Source: Chondrilla cf. caribensis (taxonomy: Eukaryota; Porifera; Demospongiae; Chondrillida; Chondrillidae). Taken from it: DNA of 64,000 nt. Below the pieces are notes generated by a model. That model made no database searches. It worked only from the letters and a program-made list of their open reading frames with translations, and had not been told where the DNA came from. The position numbers and the translations under genes were made by a program. Shown here in pieces: positions 11,401 through 20,616 of this stretch. The stretch spans positions 1,686,430 to 1,750,429 of the forward strand of contig OZ026567.1 of the NCBI GenBank assembly GCA_964020155.1. Direction: 5' to 3'. Every line of letters starts with the position of its first letter. Position 1 is the first letter of the stretch.

Positions 11401-14400
11401 CTAGCCAAAGCCGCTTCCCAACACTCCCGTTCGCATCACGCTTGACATTTTTTTTGTTCTTCCCTCCTGATGTCCTTTTGCTTTCTTGATTTTCGTCTTT
11501 CCGTCTTCTCCGCTTCTCAGGTTGCTCCCAGTCTAGGAAATCGACGATCGTTGCTCGATATCGTCGTTGGCCCAGCTTGACGATAATTTCGCTTCCGCGA
11601 GTGCTGTTTTGCAAATCTGACTGAACATGTTTCACGTTCACTCTATTAATGCGGCCTTTGTCCTTTGATTCCAGCCATTGGACAGAGATTTCGTTCCGCT
11701 TTCGAGACATCGTCTTATCTTCCGCGAAGTCGATTAGTGAAACCTTCACACGTAGGAAATAGCACGTTCCATCGTGTTAATTCCTGCGAGTAGTGTTAAT
11801 TCCTGCGAGTACTCACGGACGTTCGCGGACGTTCCCCGCGTGGTGCTCGAGAACCACACGCCTATCTCGCAAAATTATGGTCAAGTACTTTTAATCAGTA
11901 CTGTACATAACAGAATAGTCTGGTGTACACCAAACTTTATTCCTATTTTTTTATTTATTGTTGTAAAAGGGTTTAGAGATTTTGATAATATGAAGGTGTT
12001 GTGAGGGGTGGAGTCAAACTGATATTCAGTAAAATGGTGATGAGTCATTATCTGACCAATAAAATGGTCAATTGTCTACAGTAGAACAGCACTTAGGGGG
12101 CTTCATTGCATGGTGATTGACAACAGTGATATTCTTGTGGAAATACTAAGACTTGATACACAACAACCATTCTTCTTAATGATGAAGACTCAAGGCTGGA
12201 CATTACACCACTGTTGAACTATTGAATAGCAATGTGGCTTGCTGCATTGTGACTGAGAATGAACTGTATTTCAATGTGCACATACATATCAAGTTGGAGT
12301 ATATTCGATTGGTTTAATGCCATTTGCTTTAAGTGATGTTCCTTGCTTAGTGACAGATTATTCATAACAATTGACAATATTTTCATAACAATTAATAACC
12401 CAGGCTCACAGCTATACAGTGTAGAGTTAAGTTTGAATACAAGCAGAGCTGCTCTGTTTTGAAATTACCACTCAACTCCTCTTGCTCATCTTCTGACTCT
12501 TGTTTGGGATGGTTGTGTGTGTTTGAACAGGAGTTGAGGAGAGTCAGGGATTGTAGAGTCTTATCCACGTGTACCCTCAAGGAGGGCAAGTAGGGTGAAA
12601 AACCCATCTCAAACAAACTTAGACTAAGTGACATCTTAAAAGAGATCTAGGATTATAAGTGGTTGTTATGTTGGGACAGAAATAATAGGGACAATCTACC
12701 TTACAAGACTACATATTATATTAACATAATAATGATTTGAATGAGTTACACTCCTATAAATGCAAATATACAGATCAACATACCTTATGAAGAAAGTAAA
12801 GCACCACCTCCTCAACTCTTCCTGAGAGCACAGCCAGTACTGTATCTACAGGTGCATCACGTAACTTGATGGCCTTCAAGTTATGTGATGTTTTGAAACT
12901 TCTTTCAAATATTTCCCAATCTGTCAAACACAAAAGTAAGAATATAGCACTTGCTATATACAGTCCACTATAACAGAATGTGGAACAGCTCATTGACATG
13001 TGGAAATATAGGAAACTTGGGACACAGTGCATTTGTAAACGTCCTGCAAAGTCTCATTATTTTCCAATCAGGAGTTCCGAATAGCTGGGTTCTACTGTAG
13101 CTACAATAAAATGTAGTCTTGTGCACAACTTGTACAAGTTCATATCATGCAATACCACACTCAAGATTACAGACATACAATACAGTAGCATTATAACCAC
13201 AAACCACCTACCATTTGGGTGGAAATCATACAATACCAACTCTCTCAAATTCTTGTGCACACAGACAGTGCTGGCCAGGTTGCCCACTCCAAGTGGATGT
13301 ATCTTGTCACCCCCCAGTGATAGTGCTTCAAGTGTGGGATAGTTCTGGACTGCAGACTGGACAACATGTAAATTGTAAGGAGACCTCACATCAAAACTGA
13401 TAGAGTTCTTCAATAGTGTTGGAAGAACCCTAGCAGATACTGAGGGGTTGTTGGCTTCAAAGAGTGAGGTCATCACAACCTCGTCATCGACATCAGTCGG
13501 AACACCGGCATCTCGGGCACGCGGTGATAAACTTGACAGACTGAGACTAGTCAAGTCTACCCATTTCAGTCTGGTGATTCCACAGTAGGTCTTCCAGACC
13601 TCGGCCATCTCTGGACGTCCAAATTCACATTTCCAAATTCTCTGCTGATCGGCCACACTCTGTTTGGCAATGTGGATGGCAGCTAATGTTTCTTGTACTG
13701 TTTTGTGGTTGAATTGATAGAGATGTCCAGCAGATGGGGCTGTCTTGTCCACACGCTCAGAGAACAGGAGGTTGTAGATGCTGCCTCGCTTGTCCAAATG
13801 ATCCTTCACATCTTTCAAGTCGTCTTCAGTGAGAATAAGACGCTGACCATTTTCGTCGCTGCAGCATTTGTATGCTACCTCACAGAGGGCATAGAATCCA
13901 GGAAATAGATCAATTGGGACATTCAGTACATCCTGGATCGGAGCACCAGTGACCTGAGATGTCCAGACCAGGTATTCCACCAACTGGTGACAGATGTAGG
14001 CTGAGAAAATGCCGCTTACCGTCTCGGGAAGAGGGGCACTCCCGAGGTGATCCTGGACTTTGCAGACAATTTTCAAAACCATGGGAATACGGCACATCCC
14101 ACGAACCACAGAAAGATTGTTCAGCCTTTGAATGATCGCCTTTGATTGATGCTCTGCTTCTTTCTTATTGGCTCGATATGCTTCTCGGAAATATTGCTGG
14201 ATGTACTGGTCAATGTCTGTGCCAGTGAATCCAAGAATTTCAACATGACGATGGGGTCGCTTCATGAGAGATAGGAGATCTGGACATCGGGAAGGTCGAG
14301 TGGTGACAAACACATCGCATTCACTAAGGAAGGGCTCTTCAACCGATAGGAGATCACTTAGGAAAGGGGATTTCCCAAGATGATCTGCAACCTCATCAAA

Positions 14401-17400
14401 GCCATCCAGAATGAGGGCGACACCTTCACCTTCATTTTCACGGATTTTCTCACACAATTCTGCAGTGTTGGAAGCTCCCGACATTCCCAGGAGGAACTGG
14501 AGACCATCACCTTGGGCATTTTCAAATACTTTCTCCATGTCTCCCTTGGCATCACTGAGCAACACCTTTAGCTTGCGGAGCTCTACCAGTAGCACCAGAC
14601 GATACTGGTTGGGGAGAGCTTGGGAGTACAGGTCTTGGCATAGTTTACGTGATAATGTTGTCTTGCCGCACCCAGGTGCACTGCTGATGACCACACGCTT
14701 TCCTGAAGTGACTTTGTCACAGTTGAGAATGTGTTTGTATTCCACCTTCTCTGCCTTTTCGTAGTACCCGTCTATGCCGTGGATGGTGGCATCCAGGAAA
14801 TCTGTGATATCTTTATCCCTCTTGGCTCCATAACGACGACGCTCTACTGTGGCTAAATGATTGAATTCTACATCCGGCGTTGAGGTATCCTCAGTGTATA
14901 CCGTAGGCAGGCGACTATAGAATCGATTCAATTTTTCATACCAATGACCGTACACCTGTAGGTGATGAGGCATAATTATAGACCTAGAAGTAGTTTATGT
15001 AGTTCATGCAACTATGTTTATGAAACTATGTCACTGCAGGATGTTACTATACATTGGTGTGTAGCAAAAAGTACAACAGTGATTAGTGAGTGACAAATTT
15101 CAAATAGATGATTTCATTGAAAGTAAGAGCATTGCAAGTATTTAAAGATTTTTCATGACGTTCATAACCACTCCATTGCAAGGTGAAACTACTATAGTCA
15201 GAACCTACCTCAACTCAGTGGAGTCTTACAAATTCCCCAATAATTGTTGACATACAGATTGGTTACACATAGCACCAATTATTCCAATCCATTGCAGTCA
15301 TACGTATATTATCGGTGGCATGTTTGAAATCCACAGTCCTCCTGTGGTCTCGTGACTCTTTGCAGTACGTACTGCTATATCTTCTGACATCTTTCCAATA
15401 ATACACAGTGTCAACAACTTGAAGGCAGTCTACTGGACTCTGGGGCTACCTTGATGTCCCATTTCAGGACAAATACAACATCCTCATCCTTCCACATCTC
15501 ATAGGTATCTTCCTTTTCAGTTTGAACAACTTTAGACACTATGATGATGTGGAACATTGAATCGAAATCAAACAATAATCCCATATATGTGTTGTGTCAC
15601 ACATCATTGATTGCATCATCATCTCATTCTGTCTGTGTTCTCTCTCACACACACTCTGCTGCAGCTAATGGGATATCTCTGTGTTGTGATGGATCTTGGG
15701 TTCCTCTGCCGTATTCCGATATAACTTGGCTGCTTGTTCAGAACAACACATCACTCAATATCATCATGTTGTCACCTCAGTGGACAACAGGACATGCATG
15801 TGTGTGCATAATAATATTATAGTCGAATAGCAAATTGAACTTGATTATTGGTCTGGCTTCACTCCCCCATCATGGCATGCCTAAACTAGTCGCTCATCAT
15901 CAATATAAACTAATATACAGTACATATCAGCACTCCAAACAATTGGTGGAATACATCAATACAGTGAACTAATAGGAACAAGTGAAGTGAGACCCACGTC
16001 AAGTTGGTTCCTCCAACTTCTGTTGTGGACAAAAGCCCACAATTATGTGTATTATATACATGCCATGCAGGGCCGGCGCAACCGGTCAGGCTGGTCAGGC
16101 TTTGGCCTGACCAATATTCAGAAGTTACCTTAAAAATAATTTTAGCCTTTTAAGAATCTGTCACAGATCAATCGATATCTTAGGTAGTTGTGCCCGTGAA
16201 TCAGCCATATTGCCATTGTGCAATATTGAAATTACGTACACAGAAGTCCACGGGTGGTTGTAGGATAGAGTTAGATCAGTGGCTGTTTTTGTGGCTTTGT
16301 TTGTTGCTTTGACTGGTATTCGTTTACATATCTGTTGATTAATGGCTTCTTCTATCTCTGTGAGTAGTATTGTAAGTGTCACGTTCTCCCCACCAGCCCC
16401 GCTCGAATTTCAAGTTCCCAAAACGATCATATCGCCTGAAGAATGCTGTTCAGCGATCCTTTCAGCACTCCTCTGCGAGTAGTATTTCAGCAATTCCTGA
16501 AGTGTCACTTTCTCCCCACCAGCCCCGCTCGAATTTCAAGTTCCCAAAACGATCATATGGCCTGAAGAATGCTGTTCAGCGATCCTTTGAGCACTCCGGG
16601 TTCAAGCAGTGGCCATTCTTCCACTATGATGAAGCAAATGATGTAGCTTACTGCCACGTATGACTTATGGGATTCAAGCAGAATGAGAAATTCTAAAGCC
16701 ACAAACCTCATGACATTGCATGTACACAAAGCTGCTACCGATATGCTCAAATCAAGTGATATTGCTAACGACTTTGTTGGGGATTCTGATCACAGGTTGA
16801 AAAATTGTGGTACATCTTAACAATATTATTTTCATAGCCCATGCATGCATGTCATCAGGACAGTATTATGCCTTTTCTTACACTATAATCGTATTCAAAT
16901 TTCATATTCTGTTTGCTACAATTTAATATTAAAGTAGCAATTCATTATTGTAAGATTGCATGACATTGTTATATGTTGTGTTATTTTATTGGTCTACGCA
17001 AGTCCACTTCCTCATATACGATTATAATCATTTGACAGTATTTCGGCCTGACCAATGAAATTTTGCTTGCTCCGGGCCTGCCATGATTTCAAAAGAAATA
17101 ATTATGGTAACAATACATAATATTCATGTAAATGAAGCAATCATCAGCTCTGACTGTCTGGTAAAATGTATACTAGTGCCTAGTACACAGAAATGCTATA
17201 AGCCTCACTGGAATCATCCAGTGAATGACATCAACACAATGGGATATTGTCCAACCAGCAACCTGCCGACATACAGCCAGTAGGAATCGAGAACTGTAGA
17301 CAGTAAGTAGCAAGAATAACCATTGTAAGCTGATAAGGAATATAAATAGGTGGAAAGAAAAGTTCATGGTATGTCTGTGTCTAACACATTTTGATCATTT

Positions 17401-20400
17401 ATACATTCTTTTGATAATTGATCCTGCTGGATATGCACATGTTCAAGTAGCCAGGTGTGAACAAAGCGAACAAGATTATATCAACCAGTTGGGTCTGAGT
17501 ATACCATGGAAAATGGCCGCAGGTAATTGATCCTGCTAGATATGCACATGTTCAGCAGCAGGTGGTAGAAACCAGGTGTATGGGTTTAATGCATTGTCCT
17601 TCCATTGTCCATTGTCCATTGTTGTCAACAACCAAGCTGAAAAATCGAGATGCCAGAGTCATGAGGAGCCCTTGTGACAATTGCACAATCGAGATGTCAC
17701 CAATCGGTTGTGAAGGATATACATATACAAATGCAAGACGACCGATTGTCATGATTACGAGCTTCACTTCCAGCTCAGCGATGACAGTGTATGAGAATCA
17801 CTGTAGATTATATGAGGTTTATCAACATCTGTAATGTGTGCATGGATACATGTTTGTACTGGGAGTATGTCCATCGGTAATTCTGCAGTAAATATGGATT
17901 ACTACCAAATATATACTCCATATCTTTACTAAATTAAATGTGCTTTGATGTCAACATAGCTGCAAATGTGGAGGGATGGACACACTCCAAATAAACACTT
18001 ACATTCTCACCACTACCTGGTGATCTGTCAGCAGGTGGTCCAGGAGGGTGGGGAGATTCTAGTGGCAGGAACACACAGTGACACACAATAACTTTACACA
18101 TGTACGTCGGTAGCTACAAGTGTGGACGGACATCAATGTTTACCACAGTTGCATGTATTTATGTACCTAGCTATATGTCTTATCATATCACTATTAACTA
18201 TGTCTATACAGTATACATGCTAATAAATGGCTCCGAAATTATTATTTATTTGATGAGGAAATCTCTCTAATCCGACAACCTCATAATCCGACATTATTTT
18301 CATTCCCCTTGAGTGTCAGATTAGAGAGGTTTCACTGTATAAATACTAGTCACAGTGTACCCTAGGTTATCAGAACACTGGTTATCCCAATCCTGGACAA
18401 TCTGAACAACTTTACATCAGTCATTTAACCGTACCGTAACTGGTATTACAAAACACAAAGATGGAGAAATGATGAAGACAAATGCACACCTTGTACCATT
18501 GATATCATATGAATATACTAGTCGCGGTGTACCCTAGGCCTGGTTATCCCAAACCTCGTAATCCGACATTATTTTCATTCCCTGTTGAGTGTCAGATTAG
18601 AAAAGTTTCACTGTATAAATATACTAGTACATTGTACCCTAGGTTATCAGAACACTGGTTATCCCAATCCTGATCCTTATCTGAACAACTTTACATCAGT
18701 CATTTAAATATGACATCACTACTGACAATATAATGTCAAAATTATGAGAAAGTGTAAGCAAAAAGTGGGAAATTAAGCATCTCTATACATTACGCAGTCC
18801 CAATTTTAAAATTGGAGGCCGAAATGGGTGTAGCTATGCCAGACCAGGCAGGGTGTGACCATAGACCCTAGATACCGGGACTGGCAACTCCCACTAATTA
18901 GTATGGTCAAGCGTGTTGTCATTTCCAGAATATTACATCATGCCTAGGCATACCTTTTCTACACGACGCGAGGTCTACGACTCGAGAGCAGCAATAGAAG
19001 CGTGTACAAAAATTAACGGATTGGCAAGTCTATATCCTTTATGTGTAGTGAACATCATAAACAGGGAGTTCCGAAATCCTGTGGACTTTGAGCAGAACCA
19101 ATTGGCCATTGTTTCGCAAAGATAACGTGTGCAGAACTTACCCTTTCGCATAAGACTATAATCAACGAAACCACGCCTGTTGTATCTAGAGAGTCTCTTC
19201 AAAACATATTACTTCGTGCAGGACATTACTAGGTATACATCTAAAGCTTTGTGACGGTCTGTAAACATTCATTTACTGTGAAAACATGTACAGAAAATTT
19301 AGATGGATGTTTTACTTGTGAGAGCTGTTTTTTTACCTTTTGCTCAAAGCTTTGCAACAAAAATTATACGAAACAATGGCACATAGAAATCTCTTTTAAG
19401 GTATTTAAATGCACATACAGTCTTGTGCCTTTGGAGTTAGAAAAAGGAAAGAAAGGAAAATGTTGTCACCCACGCACATACAACACGCTTGATTCATTGA
19501 GGTTTTGTGTTTATATTGTAACCCACACGTGATAATGTATATAAATGTAACTGTTGCCATGCAGTCCCTAGTCTGGCGTAGGCAACCCTTGATCCACCAT
19601 TTTATTTTATTGGGGTGGAGAAAGGGTCTGGGGACATTGCTATTCGGTAGTGGTAGCAAAGGGGCGGGGTTGAATACGGTATAATTAGTAAAATGGCAAT
19701 TGCAGCAGTCATGCAATTACATTCCTCTAGCAAACTCAAGACACACTTCATATCACTGAAAAGGCCACAGTAGGAAGCGTCTATCGGGATACTAGAAGAA
19801 AAAGTTTTGCTAGACTTCAGACAGGCTTTGGTGAAAAACCATAATAATGGCTCTTTTGTCGTTCACCTTTGATCATATTTATGGGATAGAAAGAGCCATG
19901 CACACAGCATGTGCGTTCCCCTCGATCTCCTTTGATGGCTGATCAGAAGAAAAGATTTGAATAAGGGCCTTAAATTGCTGAGACCCGGTGACAAACTAAT
20001 CCCACAGTGATCGTTAAAGTGCATGCTGGCCAACCCTAACATAAAACTGCTTTGGAGTAGAAAACTTCAAGTTCTGGGTCGAAACCAAAATGAAGAGACC
20101 AACTTCAAAGAGTACCTCACAATGACTACATGCTACGAACTCCGCTAAAGATTGTATACTTTGTAAATCTTTGTATATTTCCGTACATTACGTAAAGGTC
20201 ATTCCGTAAAAGTGTTGGGTTCAACGTCCGACATTTCACCACTAACGAATAGCAATGTCCCCAGACCCTTTCTCCGCCCCAACAAAATAAAATGGCGGAT
20301 CAAGGGTCGGCTACGCCAGACTAGCCAGTCCCGGTATCTAGGGTTATGGAGTGACAGAGGACCAGTAGACTATCATCAATGTGGGCTGTGGCTGGAGAGC

Positions 20401-20616
20401 AAATGTGACGTTTCAACTCATTCATTCACTCTTAGTAAAAGAGACTTCATGGTGTCGACTTTCAGGAGAATACAAATATGGAAGGTCCATTTTTTTGAAC
20501 GGCAGAGCGTGAAAGTAAAGTACGCTTAGGATGGCCGTTCGTAGGAAATGTGTCTCACCTTGAGTATTGGAGGAGAGGTCTCTATCTTCAGAACGATTAG
20601 AGGAACTAGAAGCCAT
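1780..20616 (-). CDS. NLR-A: NACHT-LRR-CARD-like-Death domain protein
   Basis: Predicted cytosolic NLR-type receptor. Exons (minus strand, 5'->3'): 20559-20616, 18003-18058, 13212-14955 (NACHT and first LRRs), 12784-12920, 8701-8899, 8479-8627, 8290-8403, 8141-8218, 7244-7316, 6162-6313, 5041-5139, 4752-4971, 4601-4684, 3402-3470, 2643-2942 (CARD-like), 1997-2272 (Death domain), 1780-1862. All borders are AG/GT and phases agree throughout, giving 1296 aa. The start is the only Met in exon 1 (MASSSSNRSEDR). LRR exons show a recurring W..I..AV..N.SLRSF pattern; the linker exons are Pro/Ser-rich. An alternative terminal exon (12392-12634) may give a short form. One or two further exons are possible near 7545-7667 and 5560-5730. 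Oddity: the first Walker A glycine is serine. NLRs typically oligomerise via NACHT and signal through death folds; the ligand is unknown. Confidence 0.75.
1997..2272 (-). CDS. Death domain exon of NLR-A
   Basis: This exon encodes about 92 residues with the look of a Death domain: VPKWELPINLGV near the start, a helix with ALRIWQSG, and PPTWTSLLNAVE near the end. Spacing of the conserved Trp and Leu residues matches the six-helix Death fold. The acceptor is AACAG/ATCAG. The donor used here is AGT/GTAAGT, phase 1; without splicing the frame ends two codons later. The same exon is at 26946-27220 and 47658-47932. Death domains recruit partners such as adaptor or kinase Death domains; the partner here is unknown. 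Confidence 0.7.
2351..2540. repeat. 25-bp minisatellite, intron of NLR-A
   Basis: Tandem copies of a 25-bp unit with the core TAGACAAGTACATGTAGTGA; in a shorter form GTAT is replaced by G. The same family is at 3472-3556 and 4200-4266 in A, 27349-27445 in B, and 48060-48095 and 48533-48627 in C, always in introns around the linker exons. Confidence 0.85.
2643..2942 (-). CDS. CARD-like death-fold exon, only in NLR-A
   Basis: One 300-bp symmetrical exon (phase 1 to 1) encodes about 99 mostly helical residues. The pattern SHAIVSRLEIKRVIPKGVA ... EALFLHLQNHADPDSIS ... LGRAMKEELD resembles the CARD and other death-fold modules of invertebrate NLR and caspase-adaptor proteins. The assignment rests on pattern only, and DED or a divergent Death domain is possible. 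It sits between the Pro/Ser linker exon and the Death-domain exon. Copies B and C have no trace of it, so the exon was gained in A or lost in B and C without disturbing the frame. Confidence 0.5.
3472..3556. repeat. 25-bp minisatellite abutting a splice acceptor
   Basis: About three units of the same 25-bp repeat. On the minus strand the final unit reads CTTGTCTACAG and its AG is the acceptor of the linker exon 3402-3470. The unit thus supplies both the pyrimidine tract and the AG. Confidence 0.75.
3557..4199 (+). mobile_element. hAT-type remnant with BED zinc-finger fragment (unit A)
   Basis: Imperfect terminal inverted repeats: TAGGGTTGGGCGGTAT at the left and the reverse of TAGTGTTGAGCGGTAT at the right. 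They are flanked by 8-bp direct repeats TAGAAAAG/TAGACAAG, as expected for hAT elements. Plus strand 3895-4098 encodes SIAWDYFGLELGTDGKTVDD followed by CSAVHRSCLKQV, matching the first half of a BED zinc finger. The rest of the transposase is missing. It lies in the intron between linker exons of NLR-A; a sister copy is in unit C (48621-49301) and none is in B. Confidence 0.75.
4328..4366. repeat. (CA)n microsatellite
   Basis: Pure CA tract of about 39 bp in an NLR-A intron. The equivalent place in B is nearly devoid of it and in C has only a few units. Confidence 0.9.
5334..5408. repeat. (CA)n microsatellite
   Basis: Pure CA tract of about 75 bp. The orthologous tract is about 30 bp in B (28457-28486) and about 67 bp in C (50394-50460), so it is length-variable among copies. 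Confidence 0.95.
6435..7061. mobile_element. PIF/Harbinger-like non-autonomous element, unit A only
   Basis: Terminal inverted repeats of about 38 bp, beginning TACCGTTTTCACATGGAC and containing GTAAAGCGGGT, are flanked by the 3-bp direct repeat TCA. Copies B and C keep the empty site ACCACTCAGTCAG. The 3-bp duplication fits PIF/Harbinger, but no transposase motif is visible. A 94-codon minus ORF (6609-6893) fills the interior and is unrecognised. It sits in an LRR-region intron of NLR-A. Confidence 0.7.
7545..7667 (-). CDS. Possible extra exon of NLR-A (unresolved)
   Basis: Downstream of an acceptor-like CATCTTAG the minus strand stays open in all three copies (A here, B 30180-30319, C 54387-54509) and reads KIAPSPMSTKIIISHIISNN or close to it. 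No strong GT donor with phase 0 follows, and the flanking exons (8141-8218 and 7244-7316) already join in phase 0 without it. It could be an alternative exon or conserved non-coding DNA. Confidence 0.3.
9201..10223 (+). pseudogene. Tc1-type DD34E transposase, one nonsense codon
   Basis: About 340 codons, the usual length for Tc1 transposases. The N-terminal paired-like helix-turn-helix region includes LSQEGLKISQIVSTMESEG and RATVSKWISRLK, followed by a GRPR-like hook SGRPTK. The catalytic triad is visible: IWTDESS (first Asp), MQDNDPKHTS (second Asp) and FNPIERIWAELK (Glu), with 34 residues between the last two. A TGA at 9912-9914 interrupts the frame just before MQDND, at a place where the family usually has Arg or a similar residue; a CGA to TGA change is likely. 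Otherwise no frameshift is seen, so the copy is probably young. Confidence 0.9.
10378..11749 (-). pseudogene. BEN-domain-like passenger protein of the Tc1 element (frame broken)
   Basis: Two overlapping minus-strand frames appear to be one gene. The N-terminal part (stop at 11285) is basic and Lys/Arg-rich, from MSRKRNEISVQWLESKDK onward. The C-terminal part (open from about 11330 to 10378) has Ser/Pro-rich and HTHPSVTPTPYPP repeats, then a compact C-terminal domain. That domain reads AVQLVRRCYSKTERATSNC, then GKKALSPRRLAAIKEAIYS, then EEIWKMYRRTIDSSC, which matches the helix pattern of BEN DNA/protein-binding domains. The frames differ by one base near 11290-11330. Either a frameshift or an unrecognised intron (an acceptor-like TTTCAG lies there) separates them. 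BEN proteins are usually chromatin or transcription factors; a transposon-related role is inference. Confidence 0.65.
10755..11035. repeat. 51-bp coding minisatellite in the BEN-like ORF
   Basis: Five to six imperfect 51-bp units (17 codons, HTHPSVTPTPYPPQPPT) keep the frame. It is a Pro/Thr/His-rich spacer between the basic N-terminus and the BEN-like domain. Confidence 0.85.
12392..12634 (-). CDS. Alternative LRR/terminal exon of NLR-A
   Basis: After the acceptor TTTTAAG the frame MSLSLSLFEMGFSPYLPSLR continues with an LRR-like KTLQSLTLLNS, then an acidic Glu/Gln stretch, and stops at 12392. In phase it follows exon 12784-12920. A GTAATT donor inside it (exon end 12469) would leave phase 1, which does not fit the next exon, so in A it works only as a terminal exon giving a short receptor. 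Skipping it joins 12784-12920 to 8701-8899 in phase 0. In B the equivalent exon is 159 bp and can be internal. C is like A (56584-56826). Confidence 0.5.
   Translation of the reverse strand: MSLSLSLFEMGFSPYLPSLRVHVDKTLQSLTLLNSCSNTHNHPKQESEDEQEELSGNFKTEQLCLYSNLTLHCIAVSLGY
13212..14955 (-). CDS. NACHT exon of NLR-A
   Basis: A single 1744-bp exon begins VYGHWYEKLNRFYSRLPTVY and ends inside an LRR. The Walker A region reads SAPGCGKTTLSRKL, with Ser replacing the first Gly (14680-14682) that B and C keep. Walker B is VALILDGFDEVA, a classic NACHT signature with the extra acidic residue. The sensor-1 region is FVTTRPSRCP. A winged-helix-like FNHKTVQETLAAIHIAKQ is followed by the first LRRs (PTLEALSLGGD, HKNLRELVLYDF). 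NACHT ATPases use nucleotide exchange to switch oligomerisation; the Ser change may weaken this. Confidence 0.9.
16068..17080 (+). mobile_element. TTF-zinc-finger hAT remnant, unit A only
   Basis: The ends CAGGGCCGGCGCAA and CCGGGCCTG are inverted, and CCATG is repeated at both borders; B keeps the empty site GCCATGATTTC. The interior (16376-16663) encodes FKFPKRSYGLKNAVQRSF, then WPFFHYDEANDVAYCHV, which matches the TTF-type zinc-finger leader of hAT transposases (ZMYM/TTF group). A stretch of roughly 120 bp, including HQPRSNFKFPKRSY, is present twice in tandem. Stops follow and no catalytic part remains. It lies between leader exon 2 and the NACHT exon. Confidence 0.75.
18250..18343. mobile_element. 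Pogo/Tigger-like MITE remnant shared by A and B
   Basis: GAAATCTCTCTAATCCGACA at the left faces TCAGATTAGAGAGGTTTCAC at the right, the inverted ends typical of pogo-like MITEs. The same remnant is in B at 38256-38343, so it predates the A/B duplication. Confidence 0.6.
18866..20344. mobile_element. Nested inverted-repeat element, unit A only
   Basis: Outer ends CCCTAGATACCGGGACTGGC (18866) and its reverse complement near 20325-20344 enclose a second, longer inverted repeat of about 85 bp. That repeat is at 19568-19655 and 20238-20324, begins CTAGTCTGGCGTAG and includes GGGTCTGGGGACATTGCTAT. Unit B has uninterrupted sequence (AAGGTATTAAGGGTCTATGG). No transposase is recognised. It may be a foldback or MITE-like element that inserted into or duplicated another copy of itself. 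It lies in intron 1 of NLR-A. Confidence 0.6.

Larger units (their letters stand above)
8942..11903. mobile_element. Tc1/mariner element with a BEN-like passenger ORF, unit A only
   Basis: A 2962-bp element inserted at a TA. The empty site GATGTACATAAC is intact in B and C; in A it is split by inverted ends beginning CAGTACTGATTAAAAGTACT, identical over about 20 bp and then diverging. It holds two convergent ORFs: a Tc1-type transposase on the plus strand (9201-10223) and a BEN-like protein on the minus strand (10378-11749), with 154 bp between their stops. It lies in the intron between 12784-12920 and 8701-8899 of NLR-A. The BEN ORF runs in the same direction as the host gene. Both ORFs carry disabling lesions, so this copy is not autonomous. 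Confidence 0.9.

Noticed and set aside
13057..13211. Extension of the NACHT exon to the in-frame stop at 13057
   Set aside because: A strong donor (AATG/GTAGGT) at 13212 joins in phase with the next LRR exon and is conserved in B and C; the extension reads intron.
15541..15822. Plus-strand ORF of 93 codons near NLR-A
   Set aside because: Not preserved in B, where indels break it; no splice or start context.
18913..19532. Two plus-strand ORFs inside the nested inverted-repeat element
   Set aside because: Short, no recognisable transposase or zinc-finger pattern despite several Cys residues; too weak to call.
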